NCBI GenBank assembly: GCA_025450095.1
Contig: JANWID010000280.1
Coordinates: 1-11,674 of the forward strand
Source of the DNA: Bacteroidia bacterium
GTDB lineage: Bacteria; Bacteroidota; Bacteroidia; AKYH767-A; OLB10
Length of the DNA stretch: 11,674 bases
Direction of reading: 5' to 3'
Below the pieces are notes generated by a model. It searched no databases. It saw nothing but the letters and a program-made list of their open reading frames with translations, and was not told where the DNA came from. Both the position numbers and the translations under genes were made by a program. Positions 5,522-11,674 of the stretch are shown piece after piece; within the stretch, counting starts at the first letter, position 1; every line of letters starts with the position of its first letter.

Positions 5522-8037
5522 AATTCCGGGCGCTACTTAGTTTGAGTCTGTGCTTTGTTTTTGCTTCCTGTGCAGACAAGATTATCAGCATTGTTAAGAC
5601 AAAACCTTTACAGAGTCAGTGGGAATTTTCCGAAGCCGGCAAGAATAATTGGAATCCCGCAATAGTTCCTGGCCTTGTGCTGACCGATCTTTTAAAAAAT
5701 GGAAAAATTGAACAACCTCTTTTTGAAGAAAACGAACAAAAATTGCAATGGATCCATGAATCAGATTGGGTTTACCGTACGGACTTTGAGATATCTGATA
5801 GCCTGTTAAAATTTAAGGCAATTGATTTTATTTTCAAAGGTATCGACACCTATGCTTCAATTTACTTGAATGATTCGCTGTTATTGCAGGCTGATAATAT
5901 GTTCCGGGAATGGAGGGCGAATGGAAAACGTTTTCTAAGATCCGGATCCAATCGTTTAACGGTGCAATTGCATTCTCCTTCGCGGGAAGCGATGAAAGCA
6001 GTTCAGAAAATTCAATACAGGTTGCCCATGAGCGATCCGGGTGATCAGAAATTCAGTGCGTTTATCAGGAAAGCGGCTTACCAATTCGGCTGGGATTGGT
6101 CGCCACGATTTTTAACAATGGGGATCTGGCAACCGGTTTCAATCAGTGCGCATGACAAGGTTTACATTTCCGGAATGCAACTACGTACCCTTGAAATTGC
6201 AGATACATGCGCCTGGTTGAGTGCATTTGTAACTGTTAATTCTGCTTTTGATTTACCGAATGCTGCCGTTACAGTACACGATGGATACAAGCCGTATCAT
6301 ATTAAGAAAGGAATTTCTGTGATAGAAGTAAAATTCCGGATTGATCAACCGGAATTATGGTGGCCAATAGGTTTCGGAAAACAATCATTATATAGTGTAG
6401 TGGCAAAACTGTATGTGAATACTTTCCTTGTGGATTCAATTACCGGCAGGACAGGTATCCGAACAGTGGAACTTTTTCAGGATGAGGATGAATGGGGGAC
6501 TGGTTTTTATTTTCGTATTAACGGACTTCCCATTTTCATGAAAGGCGCGAATTATGTTCCCCAAAGTAGTTTTCTTACTGAGGTCGGTGAAAATGATTAC
6601 AAGCATATAATTAAGGATGTAAAAGCTGTTGGTATGAATATGCTGCGTGTATGGGGAGGCGGTAGTTATGAAGGTGATTATTTCTATAACCTCTGTGATG
6701 AAAATGGAATTTTAATCTGGCAGGATTTCATGTTTGCCGGTGCTATGTATCCTGGCGACAGTGCATTTATTAACAATGCAAAACATGAAGTGGAATACCA
6801 GGTTCAGCGGCTTGCAAATCATCCCTGTATTGTATTATGGTGCGGAAACAACGAAGCTGAAGTTGCATGGAACAACTGGGGCTGGCAAAAAGAATTTAAC
6901 CTGACACCATCCGACTCAACAACAATTTATAATAATTACCTTAAACTTTTTCAAGAAATTATTCCTTCAATAGTTACACACGACGACAATACACGTCCAT
7001 ATCTTCCTTCTTCACCATCTAAAAACTGGGGAACAAAGGAAAATTTCCTGCATGGAAATATGCATTACTGGGGTGTCTGGCATGGTGAAGAAGCCATTGA
7101 TTCGTTACGTGTGAATGTACCGAGGTTTATGACGGAGTATGGAATGCAATCGTACCCATCATACACTTCACTCAAAGCAAATACAACTTCGGAACGCATA
7201 ACACTGAACTCTGATTTTATAAAAAACCGGCAACGAAGCTACAAGGGAAATGGTTTATTAATAAAATATATCGAAGACCAGTTCGGGCCGGTAAAAAATA
7301 CCGAGGATCTTTGTTACTTATCGCAGCTTAACCAGGCTGAAGCAATGCGTATTGCAATTGAAAGTCAACGCAGGCAAGCGCGTTTTTGTATGGGTTCACT
7401 TTACTGGCAGCTGAATGATGTATGGGATGGAGCTTCCTGGAGCACACTTGAACATAACGGAACCTGGAAGGCTGCACATTATGCACTTAATAGATTGTAT
7501 TCACAAAACTTGCTGATCACGGAAACAAAAAACGATACTGTTGCTGTATATTTTCAATCGGATAATACTAATGGGAGTCATGGAACCCTGCAAATAGAGG
7601 TAATGGATTTTAAAGGCCGGCGTCTCGGAAATTATAAAACCGAAGCCGGTGTGGGTTATCTTGTTGCTGAGAAATATTTTGAAATGTCATTAAAGCAGTT
7701 GCTTCGAAACCAGGACCCGGAAGAATTTTTGATGCATATAACACTATCTGATGGCGATAGCGTGCTTGCTTCTGCCAATCACTTTTTTGTCGCACCGAAA
7801 GATCTGAATCTTCCTGATGTGAAGATCAGCTATAATTTGGAATCATCAGATACTACAACGGTGATCCGTTTAAAGTCGGAAACATTAGCAAAGGGAGTTA
7901 TGATGGAATTCGAAAACACACCAGGCCATTTTTCCGATAATTATTTTGATCTGTTACCAGGCGAGGCGAAGGTGGTGAGGTTTGATGGTGCAAAACCAGC
8001 TACAAATTCCCTGATTATTAAACACTATAATCATTAA
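5518..8037 (+). CDS. GH2 beta-mannosidase, lipoprotein
   Basis: This 839-residue enzyme cleaves terminal beta-1,4-mannose. Residues 1-18 (MKFRALLSLSLCFVFASC) are a lipoprotein signal with lipobox F-A-S-C18, followed by AD. The GH2 sugar-binding domain spans about 30-215 (WEFSEAGKNNWNPAIVPG, WVYRTDFEI, QFGWDWSPRFLTMGIWQPV). An immunoglobulin-like domain follows to about 325 (QPELWWPIGFGKQSLY). The TIM barrel holds FMKGANYVPQ, RVWGGGSYE, the acid/base E446 in WCGNNEAE and the nucleophile E540 in FMTEYGMQS. C-terminal beta domains end near 839. GWDWSPR and WWP...G are beta-mannosidase signatures within GH2. The start overlaps the cutC stop by 4 bases. The protein is membrane-anchored; the +2 region is not a strong surface-export signal, so periplasmic facing is as likely as surface. 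It is the last gene of the run. Confidence 0.93.
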   Translation: MKFRALLSLSLCFVFASCADKIISIVKTKPLQSQWEFSEAGKNNWNPAIVPGLVLTDLLKNGKIEQPLFEENEQKLQWIHESDWVYRTDFEISDSLLKFKAIDFIFKGIDTYASIYLNDSLLLQADNMFREWRANGKRFLRSGSNRLTVQLHSPSREAMKAVQKIQYRLPMSDPGDQKFSAFIRKAAYQFGWDWSPRFLTMGIWQPVSISAHDKVYISGMQLRTLEIADTCAWLSAFVTVNSAFDLPNAAVTVHDGYKPYHIKKGISVIEVKFRIDQPELWWPIGFGKQSLYSVVAKLYVNTFLVDSITGRTGIRTVELFQDEDEWGTGFYFRINGLPIFMKGANYVPQSSFLTEVGENDYKHIIKDVKAVGMNMLRVWGGGSYEGDYFYNLCDENGILIWQDFMFAGAMYPGDSAFINNAKHEVEYQVQRLANHPCIVLWCGNNEAEVAWNNWGWQKEFNLTPSDSTTIYNNYLKLFQEIIPSIVTHDDNTRPYLPSSPSKNWGTKENFLHGNMHYWGVWHGEEAIDSLRVNVPRFMTEYGMQSYPSYTSLKANTTSERITLNSDFIKNRQRSYKGNGLLIKYIEDQFGPVKNTEDLCYLSQLNQAEAMRIAIESQRRQARFCMGSLYWQLNDVWDGASWSTLEHNGTWKAAHYALNRLYSQNLLITETKNDTVAVYFQSDNTNGSHGTLQIEVMDFKGRRLGNYKTEAGVGYLVAEKYFEMSLKQLLRNQDPEEFLMHITLSDGDSVLASANHFFVAPKDLNLPDVKISYNLESSDTTTVIRLKSETLAKGVMMEFENTPGHFSDNYFDLLPGEAKVVRFDGAKPATNSLIIKHYNH

Positions 8038-8044
8038 CCATCTT

Positions 8045-8119
8045 GTAGGGACATCCCATGGGATAACCTAATTAATTTTTATAAATCATATCCATGTGGG
8101 GACATCCCATGGGATGTCC
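8045..8119. repeat. Two REP-like palindromes upstream of the RAYT gene
   Basis: Unit 1 (8045-8068) and unit 2 (8096-8119) share GGGACATCCCATGGGAT and are 51 bases apart in direct orientation. Unit 2 contains a perfect 20-bp palindrome, GGACATCCCATGGGATGTCC (8100-8119). Unit 1 has its last bases changed (GATAACC). The pair starts 8 bases after the beta-mannosidase stop and ends 120 bases before the transposase. A pair of short palindromes flanking or preceding a Y1 transposase is the classical REP/RAYT arrangement. The remaining bases to 8239 are AT-rich; TTCCTTTG (8169-8176) is one mismatch from a -7 box. Confidence 0.75.
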
Positions 8120-8239
8120 TTGCTTAGGTGAACTTTTTAACTTTAAATTAAACGTTTAACATTGTTTTTTCCTTTGGACATCTAATATATATTGGTTTAT
8201 TTAGTGGGCGAATCATTTTTCATTTTGATTTTTCATTGC

Positions 8240-8761
8240 ATGACACATTTTGATCCCAGAATTCATCACCGCAGGTCCACCCGCCTTAAACACCATGATT
8301 ATTCTGGTAAAGGATTATATTTTATTACCATAAACTGCCGGAGCAGGGTAAGATATTTTGGTAAAGTTGAAAACGAGGTGATGATTTTAAATGAGATTGG
8401 AGAGATAGCAGAAAAGTATTGGTTGGAAATTCCGGATCATTTTCCAAATTCAGTATTACATGTTCACAAGGTTATGCCTGAACATTTTCATGCTATCCTG
8501 GATTTGAAGGATGTAGAAAATAAACCGAAAATTAAATCCTTGAATCAATTTGGTAAGCCTATAAAAGGATCATTGTCTGTTGTAATTGATCAGTATAAAG
8601 CTGCTGTTAAACGATGGTGCAATAAAAATGGACATGAATATTTTCAATGGCAATCCAGGTTTCGAGATGATATAATTCATAATGTTGAATCATATGTAAT
8701 GATTACGAAATATATTAATGAGAATCCATCTAATTACCTCAAAAAAAGAACAAAAACCTGA
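8240..8761 (+). CDS. REP-associated tyrosine transposase (RAYT, Y1 family)
   Basis: This 173-residue single-strand HUH transposase acts on REP hairpins. It has the usual opening FDPRIHHRRSTRLKHHDYSGKGLYFITINC (residues 4-33), the HUH motif H82-F83-H84 in VMPEHFHAILDL, then QYKAAVKRWCNKNG, FQWQSRFRDDIIHN and ITKYINENPSNY. The catalytic Tyr must lie in the C-terminal half; Y119, Y152 and Y158 are candidates and I cannot choose between them. ATG 8240 is preferred because homologues begin right before the F-x-P-x-IHHRRS motif; an in-frame TTG at 8192 would only add a hydrophobic extension. The gene appears intact. RAYTs are usually single-copy and domesticated rather than insertion sequences. Its stop (8759-8761) directly abuts the convergent acs stop (8762-8764). 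Confidence 0.9.
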   Translation: MTHFDPRIHHRRSTRLKHHDYSGKGLYFITINCRSRVRYFGKVENEVMILNEIGEIAEKYWLEIPDHFPNSVLHVHKVMPEHFHAILDLKDVENKPKIKSLNQFGKPIKGSLSVVIDQYKAAVKRWCNKNGHEYFQWQSRFRDDIIHNVESYVMITKYINENPSNYLKKRTKT

Positions 8762-10675
8762 TTAAATTTTCCCCTCCCTAATCTCATCCACTACTGCCGG
8801 ATCCAACAGTGTAGTAGTATCTCCCAGGTTGGAAGTTTCCCCTTCAGCAATTTTTCTCAATATCCGCCTCATAATTTTACCGCTTCGTGTTTTCGGTAAA
8901 CCGGTTACAAACTGTATCTTATCAGGTCGTGCTATGGGACCGATGATACGTGTAACAGTTTGCAGAATATCCTGGCGTGCATGATTGACATCGCCATGAT
9001 GACCAGTATAAATTACAAAAGCATATATTCCCTGCCCTTTGATATCGTGAGGAAACCCAACCACCGCACTCTCCATCACTCCCGCGTGCATATTAATAGC
9101 GTTTTCCACTTCCGCAGTACCGATACGATGGCCGCTTACATTCAAAACATCATCTACACGACCTGTGATACGATAATTCCCTTCATCATCCCGCAGACAT
9201 CCATCACCTGTAAAATATAAATTCTCGTATGTAACGAAATAATTTAGTCTGCATCTCTCGTGATCCCCGTAAGTAGTTCTTAACATTCCCGGCCACGGAA
9301 ATTTAATGCACAGGTTACCGCTTACATTATTACCTTCAATTTCTTTTCCTCTTTCATCGACGAGAACCGGGTGTACACCTGGCAATGGCAATGTGGCATA
9401 GGAAGGTTTATGAGGTGTAACCCCTGCTAAATTCGAAATTAGTATACCACCTGTTTCTGTCTGCCACCATGTATCCACAACCGGGAAACGTTCACCGCCT
9501 ATATGCTTATGATACCAGTGCCAGGCCTCTTCATTTATCGGTTCACCTACCGTTCCCAATACTTTCAAGGATGAAAAATCTTTTCCCTCCAGGTAACTTG
9601 TTCCATAACACATCAGACTGCGGATGGCTGTCGGTGCAGTGTACAGAATATCAACCTTGTGTTTCTTAACAATATCCCAAAATCTGCCTGCATCGGGCCA
9701 GTTGGGCACGCCTTCAAACATCAGAGTTGTTGCGCCAGCGCTCAGCGGACCGTAAACAATATAACTGTGTCCGGTTATCCAGCCAATATCTGCAGAGCAG
9801 AAATGAACCTGTCCGGGCTGATATTGAAACACATTAACAAAAGTATAATTTGCCCATACCATATATCCGCCACAGGCATGGACTACACCTTTGGGCTTGC
9901 CGGTAGACCCTGACGTGTATAAAATAAAAAGCATGTCATTGGCATCCATAACTTCCGGAACACAATCGGGATTTCCCTGTGATTCCACTTTTTCAATTTC
10001 CTCATCCCACCATACATCACGACCTTTAATCATACTAACGGGTGCGTCTGTACGTGAATAAACAATAACACGTTTCACAAACGGGCAGGTTGTAAGTGCC
10101 TCATCAATGATAACTTTGAGCGCGATATCCTTTCCACCCCTTCTAGCGCCGTCGCATGTAATAATAAATTCCGCATTTGCGTCCTGTAGCCTGTCAGCGA
10201 TCGACTGTGCGCTGAATCCACCGAATACCACAGAATGAATAGCGCCAATGCGGGCACATGACAACAATGCGATTGCAAGCTCCGGAATCATACCCATGTA
10301 TATGCAAACGCGATCGCCTTTCCTGACCCCGTTATTTTTTAAGACATTCGAAAATTGCTTTACTTTAAATAAAAGTTCATTGTATGTCAGAACCTGATGT
10401 TTTTCTCCCGGGTCATTGGGTTCCCAGATAATTGCCGGTGTATCTCCCAGCGTGGCTATATGCCGGTCGAGGCAGTTTTCGGTAATATTAACTTTCCCGC
10501 CAAGGAACCAGTTTATTTTTGGTTCCTTAAAATTCCATTCCAGGACCTGGTCCCATTTCTTTTGCCATGTAAAATTTTCAGCAACGGAATGCCAGAATGC
10601 TTCCGGATTCTTTTCGCAATCATTATATGCCTGTCGGTATTGTTCCGCAGACTTGATTTGGTAAGGATAATTCAT
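8762..10675 (-). CDS. acs: Acetyl-CoA synthetase (AMP-forming)
   Basis: This 637-residue ligase turns acetate, ATP and CoA into acetyl-CoA in two steps via acetyl-AMP. Features: an N-terminal ACS domain (EAFWHSVAENFTWQKKWD, ENCLDRH), the AMP-binding P-loop YTSGSTGKPKG (253-263), GWITGHSYIVYGPL, DTWWQTETGG (401-410), the hinge region YRITGRVDDVLNVSGHR and the C-terminal catalytic lysine K600 in KTRSGKIMRR, the usual acetylation site. The WW motif supplies the Trp that limits the pocket to acetate. Length and the start MNYPYQIKSAEQY fit Bacteroidota homologues well, so ATG 10675 is secure. It is cytoplasmic. The sequence immediately upstream of the ATG is entirely the 43-bp repeat block, so any local promoter must lie within it, or transcription comes from the SGNH-hydrolase gene upstream. 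Confidence 0.96.
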   Translation of the reverse strand: MNYPYQIKSAEQYRQAYNDCEKNPEAFWHSVAENFTWQKKWDQVLEWNFKEPKINWFLGGKVNITENCLDRHIATLGDTPAIIWEPNDPGEKHQVLTYNELLFKVKQFSNVLKNNGVRKGDRVCIYMGMIPELAIALLSCARIGAIHSVVFGGFSAQSIADRLQDANAEFIITCDGARRGGKDIALKVIIDEALTTCPFVKRVIVYSRTDAPVSMIKGRDVWWDEEIEKVESQGNPDCVPEVMDANDMLFILYTSGSTGKPKGVVHACGGYMVWANYTFVNVFQYQPGQVHFCSADIGWITGHSYIVYGPLSAGATTLMFEGVPNWPDAGRFWDIVKKHKVDILYTAPTAIRSLMCYGTSYLEGKDFSSLKVLGTVGEPINEEAWHWYHKHIGGERFPVVDTWWQTETGGILISNLAGVTPHKPSYATLPLPGVHPVLVDERGKEIEGNNVSGNLCIKFPWPGMLRTTYGDHERCRLNYFVTYENLYFTGDGCLRDDEGNYRITGRVDDVLNVSGHRIGTAEVENAINMHAGVMESAVVGFPHDIKGQGIYAFVIYTGHHGDVNHARQDILQTVTRIIGPIARPDKIQFVTGLPKTRSGKIMRRILRKIAEGETSNLGDTTTLLDPAVVDEIREGKI

Positions 10676-10677
10676 AT

Positions 10678-10849
10678 GTAACGAATTTACGAATGGGCTT
10701 CACCCTACGAATCTACGAATGTAACGAATGTACGAATGGGCTTCACCCTACGAATCTACGAATGTAACGAATTTACGAATGGGCTTCACCCTACGAATCT
10801 AGGAATGTAACGAATGTACGAATGGGCTTCGCCCTACGAATCTACGAAT
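10678..10849. repeat. Four tandem 43-bp ACGAAT-based units
   Basis: Units start at 10678, 10721, 10764 and 10807 with exact 43-base period. Each holds four ACGAAT words around a small hairpin core GGGCTTCACCC (GGGCTTCGCCC in unit 4). Units 1 and 3 read ACGAATTTACG and units 2 and 4 read ACGAATGTACG, so an 86-bp dimer was probably duplicated. Other differences are a single G for C in unit 3 (CTAGGAAT) and the hairpin change in unit 4. There are no spacers, so it is not a CRISPR. The block begins 2 bases upstream of the acs ATG. Confidence 0.9.
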
Positions 10850-10857
10850 ATTGGATT

Positions 10858-10914
10858 ATTCGTAATTCGTAGATTCGTATACATTCGTATATTCGTTACA
10901 TTCGTTACATTCGT
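10858..10914. repeat. Inverted arm: seven ATTCGT words
   Basis: ATTCGT occurs at 10858, 10865, 10873, 10883, 10891, 10900 and 10909, that is, the complement of the ACGAAT words in the tandem units. The arm lacks the GGGCTTC core. Together with 10834-10849 it can fold into a long imperfect hairpin (CTACGAATCTACGAAT against ATTCGTAATTCGTAG). The last word runs into the TAA stop of the SGNH-hydrolase gene (10916-10914), where ATG-TAA-CG carries the repeat's GTAACG word. Confidence 0.8.
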
Positions 10915-11600
10915 TACATAGTTTCTTTCAGTACCACCCAGATATTTTCCGCAACAATTTTTTCTCCGGTAACATTCGGATGAATTCCGTCAGGTAGGTT
11001 CAATGTATCAATCCCCGCAACGTTCTCCAGTATAAATGGAATTAGCAGCGTATTTTTCTTTTTAGCTACTTCCGGATACATAACCCGAAATGCATTTGCG
11101 TATTCAGTACCCATACTTGGAGGAACCATCATCCCCGCAAGGATAATTTTTACATCCGGATATAGTTCTCTTACCTGGTCTATGATAAACTCAAGGTTTT
11201 TACGGGTTTCAGTTACCGGCACGCCACGCAACCCATCATTGGCTCCAAGCTCCAATACAAAAATATCAACTGGTTGCTTTTCTATAACCCATTTGACCCG
11301 GTTGGTTCCCGATGCTGTTGTTTCTCCACTCACCCCGGCATTGATGACTTCATAATTCATGTTCATCGAATCCAAACGTTCCTGAATTAGTGTGGTAAAT
11401 GCCTGAGAGCCTTCTAAGCCGAATCCCGCAGTGAGGCTGTTGCCGAAAAACAGGATAACCTTCTTTGCTGTTCCTGTATCTCTCTCCGTTTTCGAATCTG
11501 CGGATTTGGATTCTTTTACTTCCTGATTTTCGGGTGCAGTGCAGGAGTAAACGGTAAAGATCAAAGCTATTACAAGGTACAGAAGGCTATTTATTTTCAT
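10914..11600 (-). CDS. SGNH/GDSL-family esterase, lipoprotein (TesA-like)
   Basis: This 228-residue hydrolase probably cleaves esters or thioesters of acyl or acetyl groups. Residues 1-20 (MKINSLLYLVIALIFTVYSC) are a lipoprotein signal ending in lipobox V-Y-S-C20. A Ser/Lys/Glu-rich linker (21-47) precedes the catalytic fold. Block I is FFGNSLTAGFG with nucleophile S55 (GNSL instead of GDSL, a known variant), block II G89 (NAGVSGETT), block III N121 (ELGANDGLRG) and block V D204/H207 (LPDGIHPN), so the triad and oxyanion residues are complete. ATG 11600 is chosen over 11642 because it starts the lipoprotein signal and a TATATTTG box lies between the two. The protein is anchored to a membrane facing the periplasm or outside. 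It may be co-transcribed with acs, which would pair acetate release with acetate activation; this is speculative. Confidence 0.88.
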   Translation of the reverse strand: MKINSLLYLVIALIFTVYSCTAPENQEVKESKSADSKTERDTGTAKKVILFFGNSLTAGFGLEGSQAFTTLIQERLDSMNMNYEVINAGVSGETTASGTNRVKWVIEKQPVDIFVLELGANDGLRGVPVTETRKNLEFIIDQVRELYPDVKIILAGMMVPPSMGTEYANAFRVMYPEVAKKKNTLLIPFILENVAGIDTLNLPDGIHPNVTGEKIVAENIWVVLKETM

Positions 11601-11615
11601 TTTCTTGAATACCAT

Positions 11616-11623
11616 CAAATATA
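11616..11623 (-). promoter_or_regulatory. Putative -7 box (TATATTTG) of the SGNH-hydrolase gene
   Basis: This is an exact TAnnTTTG match on the minus strand, 15 bases upstream of ATG 11600. Upstream TTG triplets lie 16 and 23 bases away, at the edges of the usual spacing. It would lie inside the longer frame starting at 11642 and so argues for the shorter protein. The rest, to 11674, is AT-rich with no further gene seen. Confidence 0.5.
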
Positions 11624-11674
11624 TTGCAGGGTAGCTCCACAAAATACAATTAATTTATATTTATCGAAACATAA

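Noticed and set aside
8192..8239. N-terminal extension of the RAYT from a TTG start
   Set aside because: The extension is unlike family members. ATG 8240 starts right before the conserved IHHRRS motif.
10678..10914. CRISPR-like array
   Set aside because: The 43-bp units are contiguous with no unique spacers, and no cas genes are present. It is a tandem repeat with an inverted arm.

Overview
The window looks like a chromosomal segment of a Bacteroidota (Bacteroidetes) bacterium. I infer this from TAnnTTTG-type -7 promoter boxes, the near-absence of Shine-Dalgarno sites, moderate-to-low GC, a Bacteroidota-style acetyl-CoA synthetase, secreted GH20 and GH2 glycosidases, and a PorT-like outer-membrane barrel protein. 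No genus can be named from sequence alone. No tRNA, rRNA or CRISPR was seen.

Layout. Left (1-1345, minus strand): the 5' end of an unknown secreted protein runs off the window edge at 1, followed by a small outer-membrane beta-barrel protein (289-900). Both lie downstream of a duplicated promoter/leader/signal-peptide segment. In the second copy that signal peptide survives only as an 18-codon relic that has lost its ATG. A gene-free stretch (954-1345) carries a 155-bp nested palindrome and a small GC hairpin. At 1346-1993 (minus) lies an NADP-binding F420-reductase-like oxidoreductase. It is divergent from a plus-strand run: queD (2251-2697, apparently leaderless), a secreted GH20 beta-N-acetylhexosaminidase (2755-4779), cutC (4763-5521) and a lipoprotein GH2 beta-mannosidase (5518-8037). 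The last three overlap by 17 and 4 bases and are almost certainly one transcript. The two glycosidases remove the sugars that make up the Man-beta-1,4-GlcNAc core of N-glycans, so the unit reads as a glycan-degradation operon with CutC embedded in it.

Right half: two copies of a GGGACATCCCATGGGAT palindrome precede a REP-associated tyrosine transposase (RAYT, 8240-8761). Its stop codon directly abuts the stop codon of convergent acs (acetyl-CoA synthetase, 8762-10675, minus). Between acs and an upstream minus-strand SGNH-hydrolase lipoprotein (10914-11600), the whole intergenic space is filled by four tandem 43-bp units built on ACGAAT, plus an inverted arm of seven ATTCGT words. This repeat starts 2 bases from the acs start codon and supplies the stop codon of the hydrolase.

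The most notable signals are the acs-upstream repeat/inverted-repeat block, CutC overlapping two glycosidases, the ATG-less relic signal peptide fused by an ATGA overlap to the barrel gene, and several unrelated intergenic palindrome families, one of them next to a RAYT.
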